From Anaerolineales bacterium (GTDB lineage: Bacteria; Chloroflexota; Anaerolineae; Anaerolineales; UBA11579): a stretch of 64,000 nucleotides of DNA. Below, in pieces: positions 34,729 through 43,477 of the stretch. Location of the stretch: contig JAHBVC010000001.1 in the NCBI GenBank assembly GCA_019637755.1, positions 1,389,181 to 1,453,180 of the forward strand, read 5' to 3'. The stretch's first letter is position 1; each line of letters starts with the position of its first letter. The notes beneath the pieces were generated by a model. It was not told where the DNA came from, did no database searches, and was given only the letters and a program-made list of their open reading frames with translations. The position numbers and the translations under genes are program-made.

Positions 34729-37242
34729 ATGGGAAAGATTTTCCGCACGATTGGGCTTGGGCTCTTGGCCTTGGTCCTGATTTTGATTGTGGCCGTGGCG
34801 ATTTGGCTGCCCGGCCAGCTAAAGGCTTCATTTCCTCAGATTGACGGTGAAATTCAAGTGGCTGGCCTGCAAGGCCAGGTGGATGTGTACCGTGATAGCA
34901 ACGGGATCCCGCACATCTATGCCAGCAACGAGCACGATTTGTTCTTTGCTCAGGGCTACGTACACGCCCAGGATCGCTTCTGGCAGATGGATTTCCAACG
35001 CCACACCAGCACTGGGCGTCTGTCTGAGCTGTTGGGCAGCAATACTGTAGACATCGACAAGTTCCTGCGCACAATGGGCTGGGAGCGCGTGGCCCGCGCC
35101 GAACTGGCCTTGCTGGATGACACCAGCCGCGCCATGCTGGAAGCTTACTCTGCCGGCGTGAACGCGTATCTGGCGGAGCACACCGGTACGCAGCTCAGCG
35201 CCGAGTACCTGTTCTTGAAAGCGATCAACAGTGACTACACCCCCACGCCCTGGGAACCACTGCACACGGTGAGTTGGGCCAAGGCGATGGCCTGGGATCT
35301 GCGCGACAACATGGATATCGAGATCGAGCGTGCCATCCTGCTCAAAACCTTCAGCCCGGAGCAAATTGCCGAGCTGTACCCTGCCTACCCGGCCGACAAG
35401 CCGGTGATCGTGCCTGATTTTGCACCGGCCACTGCCGCCGCCCCGGCGGCCGCGCAGGCCAGCGCACCCAGCGATGCGCTGGCAGCGCTGATGCTGGGGC
35501 TGGATGGCCAGATCGCCGCGCTCGACGATCTGCTCAAGAGTGACCCGAATGCAGACCTGGGCTCGAACAGTTGGGTCGTCTCCGGTGAGCGTAGCGCCAG
35601 CGGCTTGCCGCTGTTCTCGAATGACCCGCACCTGGGGGCCAGCGTACCTTCCATCTGGTACCAGATGGGCTTGCACTGCCAGCCCACCGGGCCGGATTGC
35701 AACTACAACGCCGCCGGGGTGTCCTTCGTCGGTGCGCCGGGCATTGTGCTCGGCCACAACGATCGCATTGCCTGGGGCTTCACCAACGTGGGCCCGGATG
35801 TAATGGATCTGTATGTCATCAAGGTCAACCCCGATAACCCCAACCAGTATGAAATGAACGGGGAATGGGTGGACATGGAAGTGGTCACCGAAGAGATCGT
35901 AGTGGCCGGCAGCGAAACCATCGCCCTGCCGGTGCGCATCACTCAATTCGGGCCGATCGTTTCTGACACCTATGGCAGCCTGAGCGACTTTGACGAAACC
36001 TCGGGGCTGGATCTGCCCGAAAGCTATGCACTGGCGCTGCGCTGGACGGCACTGGAGCCAGGCACCACCTTGCAGTCGTTGTTCCATCTCAACCGCGCCC
36101 AGAACTTCGCAGAGTTCCGCGAAGCGGCCAGCCAGTTTGTCGTGCCTGCGCAGAACCTGCTCTACGCCGATGTGGATGGCAACATCGGTTACCAGATGCC
36201 CGGCTACATTCCCATTCGTAGCGCCGGAGATGGCCTCTACCCCGCCCCCGGCTGGACGGATGAATATGCCTGGCAGGGCTACATTCCCTTTGAGGAATTG
36301 CCGTATGCCTACAACCCGCCTTCGGGCTACATCGTCACCGCCAACAATGCGGTGGTGGGCGATGACTACCCCTACCGCATCAGCGATGTGTGGGATTACG
36401 GCTACCGCGCCCAGCGCATTGTGGACATGATCGAAGCGGCCCCCGGGCCGATCGACATCGCTTACTACCAGCAGATGCTGGGCGACAACCTGAACCTGGG
36501 TGCGCAGCCGGTGGTGGATGCGTTGGTGGCGCTGGATTATGGGGATGCACGCCTGAACAGTCTGCGTGATGGGCTCGCCGCCTGGGATGGGGCGCATGAC
36601 AAAGAGTCTCGCGGGGCGGCGTTGTTTGCCCCGGTGTGGAAGCACCTGCTGGCTGAGACCTTCAACGATGATCTGCCCGAGATCGCCTGGCCGAATGCCG
36701 GCGGTGGTAGCGGCTGGTACGTAGTGATTGAGAACCTACTGGCGCAGCCGGAAAGCCACTGGTGGGATGATGCCCGCACGCCGGAAACGGAAACCCGCGA
36801 TGACATCCTGAAGCGTGCCTTTGCAGCCGGTGTGGCTGAAGTGGAAGCCACGCTGGGCAAGGATGAGAGCCAGTGGGCCTGGGGTAACCTGCACACCATC
36901 ACCTATGAGCATGATGTGATGAGCAACTTCCCCCTGATCGACAAGCTGTTCAACCCGGGGCCGTATCACACCTCGGGCGGCAACTCCATCGTCAACGCTA
37001 CGGGCTGGGGCGGCAATGAAGACTACGCCATCACCACCCTGCCTTCCAAGCGCACCATCTTCGATCTGAGCAATTGGCAGAACGCGTTGCAGATCACCAC
37101 GGTGGGCCAATCGGGCCATGCCACCAACCCGCACTACAAGGACCTGGCGCCGCTATGGGCGGATATTCAGTTCATTCCGTTGCACTGGGATCTGGCTGCC
37201 ATTCAGGCAGACGCCGAAGGCCACTTGATCTTGCAGCCGTAA
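34729..37242 (+). CDS. Penicillin acylase family protein (Ntn hydrolase)
   Basis: 837 residues. One N-terminal hydrophobic segment (about 5-26) anchors or exports the protein. GLQGQVDVYRDSNGIPHIYA is the family N-terminus. The linker ends at about residue 278, and GSNSWVVSG gives Ser279 as the probable new N-terminal nucleophile after self-cleavage. SNDPHLGASVPSIWYQMGL and GHNDRIAWGFTNVGPDVMDLY are family blocks. The family includes acylases for beta-lactams and acyl-homoserine lactones, so quorum-signal or lipid-amide hydrolysis is possible; the substrate is not evident. Ribosome site AAGGAG; strong terminator after the gene. Confidence 0.92.
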   Translation: MGKIFRTIGLGLLALVLILIVAVAIWLPGQLKASFPQIDGEIQVAGLQGQVDVYRDSNGIPHIYASNEHDLFFAQGYVHAQDRFWQMDFQRHTSTGRLSELLGSNTVDIDKFLRTMGWERVARAELALLDDTSRAMLEAYSAGVNAYLAEHTGTQLSAEYLFLKAINSDYTPTPWEPLHTVSWAKAMAWDLRDNMDIEIERAILLKTFSPEQIAELYPAYPADKPVIVPDFAPATAAAPAAAQASAPSDALAALMLGLDGQIAALDDLLKSDPNADLGSNSWVVSGERSASGLPLFSNDPHLGASVPSIWYQMGLHCQPTGPDCNYNAAGVSFVGAPGIVLGHNDRIAWGFTNVGPDVMDLYVIKVNPDNPNQYEMNGEWVDMEVVTEEIVVAGSETIALPVRITQFGPIVSDTYGSLSDFDETSGLDLPESYALALRWTALEPGTTLQSLFHLNRAQNFAEFREAASQFVVPAQNLLYADVDGNIGYQMPGYIPIRSAGDGLYPAPGWTDEYAWQGYIPFEELPYAYNPPSGYIVTANNAVVGDDYPYRISDVWDYGYRAQRIVDMIEAAPGPIDIAYYQQMLGDNLNLGAQPVVDALVALDYGDARLNSLRDGLAAWDGAHDKESRGAALFAPVWKHLLAETFNDDLPEIAWPNAGGGSGWYVVIENLLAQPESHWWDDARTPETETRDDILKRAFAAGVAEVEATLGKDESQWAWGNLHTITYEHDVMSNFPLIDKLFNPGPYHTSGGNSIVNATGWGGNEDYAITTLPSKRTIFDLSNWQNALQITTVGQSGHATNPHYKDLAPLWADIQFIPLHWDLAAIQADAEGHLILQP

Positions 37243-37261
37243 CTGGCACACACTACACAAT

Positions 37262-37295
37262 AAAAAGCTGCGGCACATTGTGCCGCAGCTTTTTT
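37262..37295. terminator. Bidirectional terminator between the acylase and PrsW-like genes
   Basis: AAAAAGCTGCGGCAC / GTGCCGCAGCTTTTT, 15-bp stem, 3-nt loop, T-runs on both strands; serves both convergent genes. Confidence 0.9.
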
Positions 37296-37297
37296 GT

Positions 37298-38512
37298 TTA
37301 CTGCGTTGGGCGTGATTTGCGCGCCAACTGGGTAAGCGGCGCTTGCAATTTGCGGTTCATCACGGCCAGCACGGTCAGCGAGATCAGCGTGATCGCCGCC
37401 AGGGCAAAGCCGCCCAGCTCCTCGCGCCCGGTGATGAAATGTGGGGCAAAGCTTTGCAATACCACCACTCCGTTCCATAGCCCATGCAGCAGGATGGTGA
37501 AACCGTAAACCAGAAAGACGCCCAGATAGCGCCCCTCGTTCTTGGCGCGCACCAAAGCCCAGCCCATCAGGCCCGCGGTGGCGATATGGAAGGCGGTGGC
37601 GCCAAAACGCAGGCTGGCGGTGAGTGCCCAGCTGGCGCTGGCATTGGCGGAAAACAAATTTTCCAGCAGGGCAAAGCCGGCCCCGCCCAGCAACCCGATC
37701 GCAAACCCTTGTGCGTTGGATAAGGGGCGACGCCAGACCAGCAGCCACACTGCGATAGGTTTAAGCAATTCCTCGATCAACGGAGTAAATAGTGCCAGTT
37801 GCGCCAAGGCGAGCCCTAAGATCACTGGGTCGTGCACAAAATCGGCAACCAGTTGCAGCATTTCCTCGGCATCTTGCATGCGCGGCAGCGCACTCTCTAT
37901 GTAGGGCAACTGGGCTGCCAGCGCGGGCTGCGTGAACAGATAGATCCCGCCCAGGATCAGCAAAAAGAAGCCGACCAGCAGCTCCAGCAGGCCGGCGAGC
38001 AGCGGCGCTGCCGTCAGGCCGCTGGCCAGCGCGCCCCAGGTGAGGCGCGGGCCGCCCAGGCGCAAGCCGTGTAGCCCCAGCCACACCAGGCCGAGCACGG
38101 AAAGGGAAGCGGCCAGCACGTGCACGGGCGGCAGCAGGATCTCGAGCCCTTGGCCAAGCGCCGCCGCGCCGCCCAGGATCACCAGCGGTAGCAGCAGGAA
38201 AGCCAGCGCGGCCAGATTGCACTTGATGGCGGGTGGCGGCGCGAGAGGGCGGTTCATCAGTTGGGCCAGGCTGTATGCGGCGGAGGGTAGGAGCAGCAGC
38301 CCGGCCCACAGGGCCGCCGCGGCGGCCAGAAGAATGGAGACCGAGAAAGGCTCTGCGAATAGCAAGGGCTGCAGTACGGCATAGGCCAGCCCGCTGAAGG
38401 CCATGCTCAAAAAGCCCATCAGCCCCAGGCTACTGCCGGTAAATTGCAAGAGCGTCACCCAAGACGGTTTGGTAGTGGGTTTGGCCGGGCGAGCGACACG
38501 GCGCGCGCTCAC
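37298..38512 (-). CDS. PrsW-family intramembrane metalloprotease-like protein
   Basis: 404 residues, about 10 hydrophobic segments. The family motifs sit in order in the C-terminal half: PLIEELLKP (Glu-Glu), GGAGFALLENLFS, a His-containing ATAFHIATAGLMGW, and LHGLWNGVV. PrsW-type enzymes cleave membrane-bound substrates such as anti-sigma factors; no sigma/anti-sigma gene is adjacent. The N-terminal 200 residues are extra membrane segments of unknown role. It overlaps the end of the upstream fusion lipoprotein gene by 4 nt (ATGA), so the two are co-translated. Confidence 0.85.
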   Translation of the reverse strand: MSARRVARPAKPTTKPSWVTLLQFTGSSLGLMGFLSMAFSGLAYAVLQPLLFAEPFSVSILLAAAAALWAGLLLLPSAAYSLAQLMNRPLAPPPAIKCNLAALAFLLLPLVILGGAAALGQGLEILLPPVHVLAASLSVLGLVWLGLHGLRLGGPRLTWGALASGLTAAPLLAGLLELLVGFFLLILGGIYLFTQPALAAQLPYIESALPRMQDAEEMLQLVADFVHDPVILGLALAQLALFTPLIEELLKPIAVWLLVWRRPLSNAQGFAIGLLGGAGFALLENLFSANASASWALTASLRFGATAFHIATAGLMGWALVRAKNEGRYLGVFLVYGFTILLHGLWNGVVVLQSFAPHFITGREELGGFALAAITLISLTVLAVMNRKLQAPLTQLARKSRPTQ

Positions 38513-39765
38513 TGTTCCTCGATCTGCACGCGTAGGATGCGATCGCCGGGTGGCAGGCCCAGCCCTTGCGAGGGATCGCGCGGTGCCAGCGCGTCGACGA
38601 TGGGCATGCCCTGTAGCACCCGCCCGAAGATCGTGTAGCCTCCGTTGAGATGCTCGGCGGGGGCATAAGTGATGAAGAATTGGCTGCCGTTGGAGGTTGG
38701 CCCGGCATTGGCCATCGCCAGCAGCCCGGCACGGTCAAAACTCAGCGTGGGCGCGGTTTCGATGCCGAAGGCGTAGCCGGGGCCGCCGTAGCCGGTGCCA
38801 CTCGGATCGCCTGCCTGCGCTACGAAACCAGGCAGCACGCGGTGGAAAGTGGTGTCGTCAAACCAGCCTTGGCGCGCCAGGAAGACAAAGCTGTTGACCG
38901 CGTTGGGCGCCACTTCGGGCAGCAACTCCACAACAATGTCGCCGTGCTCGGTGGTGATCGTGGCGCGGTAACTTACGCCGGGTTCCAGTTGCATTGCCGG
39001 GCAGCGGTTGAATTGGCGCAGCGCCAGCAAATTGAGCTGGATGATCACATCCAGGCTGTCGATATCGATCGGGCCACCATGCGGGCCGGCATCGGTCACC
39101 AGGAAGGGCGGCGTGCCGAGTTGCTCGGCCTGGCCCTGTTCCCAAGCGGCTTGAGCGCGTGCCAACGCGCTGGGGTCTTCGAGTGCGCTGGTAAAGGCCG
39201 GCACGTCCAGTACTAACGTATGGGCCTGCTCGGTGAGCCAGGCAACAAATGCCTCGCGGCTGAGGCCAGCCCAGGTGTCTTGCTGGGCGAAGAGCAGATC
39301 GTGCATTTCCCAGAAGGCGCCTTGTGCCCCGGCGGCTTCGGCGGCGCTGAGCGCCAGATCGGCCTTATCGTTGAGCGGCTGCTCGGCGCTGCCCAACAGT
39401 GGATAGGGGCGAAAGATCACGCGCAGTTGTTCAGGGTAGCGCGCTTGCAGCGCGGCCAAGGTTTGGGCAAAGGCCGCGCAGGTGGGGCATTGAAAATCAC
39501 TATACACCAGCAGGGTGATCGGCGCATCGGCGGGGCCACGCGCCCAATCGGCCGCGCTCAAGGGCGCATAGGGCATGCGCTCAAAATACTTGCGGTTCTG
39601 GCCAGCGCTCACCGAGGTGCACTGCATGTCTGGGTAGGCGCTTGGCGTAGTGGAGCTGGGGCTGAGCACCGGCGCGGTGGCCAGCGCAGCCGCAGATGGG
39701 CTGGCTGGGGCGCAACTGGCCAGCAACCAGCTAAACAGAATGGCAAGTAGAGCAAAGGAGCGCAT
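38509..39765 (-). CDS. DsbA-like thioredoxin / cyclophilin PPIase fusion lipoprotein
   Basis: 418 residues. Lipobox LLASC (Cys18) after a signal peptide, a Ser/Pro/Ala-rich linker, then a DsbA/thioredoxin_4-type domain (about 75-245) with active site CPTC at residues 93-96 and a late cis-Pro (GTPPFLV). From about residue 262 a cyclophilin-type peptidyl-prolyl isomerase domain follows: VAPNAVNSFVFLARQGWFDD, FHRVLPGFVAQAGDPSGTG, NAGPTSNGSQFFITYAP, LNGGYTIFGRV. Both domains look complete. It would be an outer-face folding factor joining disulfide exchange with proline isomerisation. It overlaps the PrsW-like gene by 4 nt. Confidence 0.9.
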   Translation of the reverse strand: MRSFALLAILFSWLLASCAPASPSAAALATAPVLSPSSTTPSAYPDMQCTSVSAGQNRKYFERMPYAPLSAADWARGPADAPITLLVYSDFQCPTCAAFAQTLAALQARYPEQLRVIFRPYPLLGSAEQPLNDKADLALSAAEAAGAQGAFWEMHDLLFAQQDTWAGLSREAFVAWLTEQAHTLVLDVPAFTSALEDPSALARAQAAWEQGQAEQLGTPPFLVTDAGPHGGPIDIDSLDVIIQLNLLALRQFNRCPAMQLEPGVSYRATITTEHGDIVVELLPEVAPNAVNSFVFLARQGWFDDTTFHRVLPGFVAQAGDPSGTGYGGPGYAFGIETAPTLSFDRAGLLAMANAGPTSNGSQFFITYAPAEHLNGGYTIFGRVLQGMPIVDALAPRDPSQGLGLPPGDRILRVQIEEQ

Positions 39766-39786
39766 GCTGGCGATTCTACCAGCGCG

Positions 39787-41037
39787 CTATGGCGCCTGGC
39801 TGAGCTGTGCCTGCAGCTGCGCAAACGACGTCAGGCTTTGCATCGTGTGCACGAACGCCAACAGGCTGGGGCTGGCGGCGCGCAACTGGCGCACCGCCGC
39901 GCCTACCGGATCCTCACCGGCGGGGCCAGTCGGCGTATCGGCGTAGCTGCCATAGAAGGCGAAATAAGCCTGATTGAGCTTGCGAAGCGGATAGCCGTTC
40001 TCCCAGAAGATCAGGCGGCGCGCCTCCATGTAGTTTTCGGCCGCGGCCACCTGGCCGGCCGCCAGCAGCGCATCCACGCGTAGCCGGGTGGTGTGCATTT
40101 CCTGGCGGAAATCGAAGCGGGGTGGCTCCATCGTGGCGGCGCGGGCTGGGCGCGGCGAGGGCGCCGGCGCGCTGGAGGGGGCGTATTCGGGGTAGTAGCG
40201 TGCGATCAGCAGGGCGCCAATTTCCTTGCCAAACAGGTTGGCGGTCGTCTCGTTCATCGTGGTCAACTCAGGGGCTTGGGCATACTGCCAGCCAAGCGGG
40301 TGCCAAGCCAGGTAGTTGTGCAACCACTCGTGCGCCACCACTTCGCACAGCCAGTTCAGTGCACTGGTTTGCGCCACCATCGTGGGATAGGTGCCGATGC
40401 CGCCTACCGGCACTACCAGGGTGGCGACATCCAGTGTTGCCGCCACCTGCTCCTCGAGCGCGATCTGCTGCTCCAGGCTGAGCTCGGTTTCGAGGGAGAT
40501 GTTAGCCTCTTGGCGGATGGCGTCACGCGGCGAAACGATCAGCGCCCAGGGCAGTGGCGTGCTGTGATACAGCATCGGCGGGATGGGCTGGCCGCCCAGG
40601 GCAAAGCCCTGCTCAGCCAAAATGGTGCTCATCTGGACCTGCAAGATGCTCTCAGCCAGTGGCGCTTCGGCGCGCCGTTGCGCATTCAGTTGCTCCAGTT
40701 GGGCGTTGGTAGCTTCGATCTGGCCCGCTACGCGCGCCGGCTGCGGATCGGCGTGTAGTGCGCTGAGCTGGGCTTCCTGGAGCTGGATCTGCGCCACCAG
40801 CGCCATGAACTGGCGCACTCGTTGACTTTGTTCTTCGGTGGGCAGGTAACGCGGCAGGCCGAGGGTGGCCGCCTGCAGCTTTTCGGCGGCCGTGCGCAGG
40901 GTCCAGCGCACATAATCGAACTCAAGCGGGCGCGTGAAGGCGCGCACCTGCTCTTGCGTGTCGTGCAACGGCAGGCTAGCGCGGCTGAGCGCAGGGGCGC
41001 AGGCGGCCAAGAGCAACAGCGAGAGCAGGCGGCGCAT
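39787..41037 (-). CDS. Lipoprotein with HExxH-type metallopeptidase motif
   Basis: 416 residues from the ATG at 41037, which leads directly into a signal peptide with lipobox LLAAC (Cys13). A Gln/Glu/Ala-rich coiled-coil-like stretch (about 65-125) precedes CEVVAHEWLHNYLAW, where HEWLH (236-240) fits the gluzincin motif HExxH. NETTANLFGKEIG about 22 residues later can supply the third ligand (Glu263). The tail has TPTGPAGEDPVGAAVRQLR. I do not recognise the family; it has some likeness to putative secreted aminopeptidases. Its start is divergent from the 41106 epimerase gene. Confidence 0.65.
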   Translation of the reverse strand: MRRLLSLLLLAACAPALSRASLPLHDTQEQVRAFTRPLEFDYVRWTLRTAAEKLQAATLGLPRYLPTEEQSQRVRQFMALVAQIQLQEAQLSALHADPQPARVAGQIEATNAQLEQLNAQRRAEAPLAESILQVQMSTILAEQGFALGGQPIPPMLYHSTPLPWALIVSPRDAIRQEANISLETELSLEQQIALEEQVAATLDVATLVVPVGGIGTYPTMVAQTSALNWLCEVVAHEWLHNYLAWHPLGWQYAQAPELTTMNETTANLFGKEIGALLIARYYPEYAPSSAPAPSPRPARAATMEPPRFDFRQEMHTTRLRVDALLAAGQVAAAENYMEARRLIFWENGYPLRKLNQAYFAFYGSYADTPTGPAGEDPVGAAVRQLRAASPSLLAFVHTMQSLTSFAQLQAQLSQAP

Positions 41038-41091
41038 GCCCCGATGATACTGCCTGCAGCGCGGTGCGGCGGCCGGGGAAAGCCCCAATGC

Positions 41092-41097
41092 TATAAT
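41092..41097 (+). promoter_or_regulatory. -10 box of the epimerase gene (leaderless arrangement)
   Basis: TATAAT, eight nucleotides before the ATG at 41106, no Shine-Dalgarno site. Confidence 0.5.
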
Positions 41098-41105
41098 CGC
41101 TCACC

Positions 41106-42035
41106 ATGAATTTTCTGATCACCGGTGCCGCCGGTTTTCTAGGCTCGGCATTGGCCAACCAACTGGCCCGCGAGGGGCACCTGGTGCGTGGCATCGATAA
41201 CCTTTCCAGCGGTGAGCCGCAGGTGCTATTCGATGATGTGCACTTCACGCGTGGCGATGTAAACGACCGCCCCAAACTATGGACTCTGCTGCAGGATATT
41301 GACTGCGTCTACCATCTGGCGGCGCGTGTGCTGGTGGCTGAGTCGTTGCTCTACCCGCGCGAGTACACCGATGCCAACGTGGGCGGCACGGTGAGCTTGA
41401 TGGAAGCGATGCGCGATGTGGGCGTGCGCCGGGTAGTGTTTGCTTCGTCTGGTGCGGTGTATGGGGACCAGCAGAGCCAGCCGCTGCAGGAGGACGCCTC
41501 GCCCTTTCCGCATTCACCGTATGCCGTCTCCAAGCTGGCTGCCGAATACTACGTGCGCACCATCGGCGCGCTGTGGGGCATTGAAACGGTGTGCCTGCGC
41601 ATTTTCAACGCCTATGGCCCCGGGCAGCACCTGCCCCCTTCGCATCCCCCGGTGGTGGCCAATTGGCTGCGCCAGGCGGTGCGCGGCGGTTCGCTGGTGG
41701 TGCATGGCGACGGTAGCCAGACGCGCGATTTCATCCACGTCAGCGATGTGGTGCGCGCCCTGGTGGCGGCTGCCACTGCGCCGGGGATTGACCAGCGCGT
41801 GATCAATGTGGGCAGTGGGCAGGAAACCCGCATGCAGGATCTGGCGGAGATGATCTTGGAGATCACCGGGCGGCGTGGCGAGATCCTCTACACGCCGCAC
41901 AATGATCGCGGCGTTTCGCGTATGTGCGCCGATACGCAGTTGGCCGCCAAGCTGTTGGGCTTCACGGCGCGCATGCCGCTGGAAAAAGGCCTCAAGCAGA
42001 CCCTAAAAGAAGACGCTCGGTTTAAGAGCGTCTAG
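41106..42035 (+). CDS. NAD-dependent nucleotide-sugar epimerase/dehydratase
   Basis: 309 residues, extended SDR. FLITGAAGFLGSALA (NAD site), YHLAAR, FASSGAVYGD (catalytic Ser region), YAVSK (Tyr-Lys) and GDGSQTRDFIHVSDV are those of UDP-glucose 4-epimerase-like enzymes. The substrate is probably a UDP- or dTDP-sugar. It stands alone, 19 kb from the polysaccharide cluster. The stop codon lies within the terminator hairpin. Confidence 0.88.
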   Translation: MNFLITGAAGFLGSALANQLAREGHLVRGIDNLSSGEPQVLFDDVHFTRGDVNDRPKLWTLLQDIDCVYHLAARVLVAESLLYPREYTDANVGGTVSLMEAMRDVGVRRVVFASSGAVYGDQQSQPLQEDASPFPHSPYAVSKLAAEYYVRTIGALWGIETVCLRIFNAYGPGQHLPPSHPPVVANWLRQAVRGGSLVVHGDGSQTRDFIHVSDVVRALVAAATAPGIDQRVINVGSGQETRMQDLAEMILEITGRRGEILYTPHNDRGVSRMCADTQLAAKLLGFTARMPLEKGLKQTLKEDARFKSV

Positions 42036-42041
42036 TCTTTT
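42005..42041 (+). terminator. Terminator overlapping the epimerase stop codon
   Basis: AGACGCTC / GAGCGTCT stem extended by AAAAGA / TCTTTT with a 2-nt bulge, then T-run. The TAG at 42033-42035 forms the bulge. Confidence 0.75.
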
Positions 42042-42068
42042 GCTATTCAGTTACGCTTACTTTGAACC

Positions 42069-42614
42069 CTAGTCCACCTTGAAGCGCTGGATGATCTCCT
42101 GATATTGTGCCAAGCGCTCCGGCGAAGGATCCTTACCACCGAAGGTGAGGAAAACTTTGAAGACGGCATGACCTTGGCGGTCAAAGAATTGGAAGCTCAG
42201 CGCATCTTTACCGTCGGTGTGGCTGGGCTTCACCACCGCAAAGATCGACCCGAGGCTGCTGGCACGGATGTGCATATCCAGCGGGTCATTCTGCACATTG
42301 AAGAACCCCTGGGTGTTGCTGAATTTGCCGAAGGTGCCTACGCTTTCCAGCGTGACGCCAGTATTGGAGACGGCCACATGCACGTCACCCAGTGTTTCAA
42401 ATGAGCGGATGATCGGCTCCCATTGATCGGCATCCAGCTCGGTGACCAGTTCGCTGGGCATTACACGCACGACTTCAAGCTCGGGCACGCCGAGTTGGCG
42501 GGCGAGCACCAGCACCATCTGCTTGCGATCGCGCTCATAGGCCCCGCGAATCGCTTCGGCGCGCTCAATGTCATTCAGTCCGTCCAGGGTGGGCAGGCTA
42601 TTTTCTAAGACCAT
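42069..42614 (-). CDS. HutX/ChuX-family heme utilisation protein
   Basis: 181 residues. The last 120 follow the ChuX/HutX pattern: VTELDADQWEPIIRSFETLG, VSNTGVTLES, GFFNVQNDPLDMHIRASSLG (the conserved His-Ile-Arg) and SFQFFDRQGHAVFKVFL. Characterised members are cytosolic heme carriers or heme-degrading enzymes. It is preceded by AAGGAATAGAAG and lies 44 nt after the EcfT gene on the same strand, so it is probably the last gene of the ECF transporter operon. The N-terminal 45 residues are helical and not family-typical. Confidence 0.8.
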   Translation of the reverse strand: MVLENSLPTLDGLNDIERAEAIRGAYERDRKQMVLVLARQLGVPELEVVRVMPSELVTELDADQWEPIIRSFETLGDVHVAVSNTGVTLESVGTFGKFSNTQGFFNVQNDPLDMHIRASSLGSIFAVVKPSHTDGKDALSFQFFDRQGHAVFKVFLTFGGKDPSPERLAQYQEIIQRFKVD

Positions 42615-42658
42615 CTTCTATTCCTTATATTTGGCGATGATCAATTGTACATCAGGCC

Positions 42659-43477
42659 CTAGAGGATTTGCAGCACATGCAAAGGGCCAAGCAGGCCGAA
42701 GTGGCGCAAGGCCAACAGGAGCGCGGCGCTCAGCGCCCAGAAACCCAACAGGTAGGCCCAATCCCAGCCACTGAAGCGCATGCGGCGGAAGTAGCTGCGT
42801 TGCGGCAGGGCGCCAAAGGCGCGGGCATCCATCGCCAGCGCGGTGCGCTCTGCCTGGCGGATGGCGGTGGTGAGCAGCGGCACCGCTGAGCGACGCAGGC
42901 GCTCCAGTGTGCCGCGCCAGCCCGGCTGGCTGTCCACGCCGCGCACGCGGTGGGCAGCTTGTACTACCGCCATTTCACTTTGCAGCATGGGGATGAAACG
43001 AAAGGCTGCCAGGGTGCTATAGCCAATGCGGTAGGGCAAGCGAGCCTGTTGCACCAGGGCGCGCACAAAATCGGCCGAATCGCTGGAGAGCGAGAACGGC
43101 AGCGAGCTGGCCAACAGCGCCAGGATGCGCAGGCCGGTTACCAGCGCCAAATACAGGCCGCCCTGATAGAGCATGATCGGGCCCCACTGCCACAGCAGGC
43201 GGGTGTGTTCCACCAGGCTCTGGCGCACCAGGAAGGGATAAAAAGCGGTGAAGAGGATCACCAGCAACAATAGCGGCGCCAACAGGCGCAGGAAGCGGCG
43301 CAACGTAACGCGCCCCAATGTCAGCAGGATCAGGCTGGTGAGGGCCAGGAAGGCCAGCGGGGTCCAGGGTTCGCTGACCACTAGCATCAGCGCCATCTGG
43401 GGCAACGCCACCAGTAGCTTGCTGAGCGGGTTCAGGCGGTGCAGCGGCGAATCGTACGGTTGGTAGAGCGTCTGCAT
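42659..43477 (-). CDS. ECF transporter transmembrane component EcfT (YkoC-like)
   Basis: 272 residues. Several N-terminal hydrophobic segments, then the coupling region with two ARG-type motifs (AHRVRGVDSQPGW and AMDARAFGALPQR) that contact the ATPases, and a final TM segment. It joins the substrate-binding S component to the ATPases. Start and the ATPase stop share one base (TGATG). Member of the 46.1-42 kb ECF operon. Confidence 0.88.
   Translation of the reverse strand: MQTLYQPYDSPLHRLNPLSKLLVALPQMALMLVVSEPWTPLAFLALTSLILLTLGRVTLRRFLRLLAPLLLLVILFTAFYPFLVRQSLVEHTRLLWQWGPIMLYQGGLYLALVTGLRILALLASSLPFSLSSDSADFVRALVQQARLPYRIGYSTLAAFRFIPMLQSEMAVVQAAHRVRGVDSQPGWRGTLERLRRSAVPLLTTAIRQAERTALAMDARAFGALPQRSYFRRMRFSGWDWAYLLGFWALSAALLLALRHFGLLGPLHVLQIL

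Noticed and set aside
34828..36645. 605-codon open frame on the minus strand
   Set aside because: It lies entirely opposite the penicillin-acylase gene, which has clear family motifs; its translation is low-complexity and family-less, as expected of antisense frames in GC-rich DNA.
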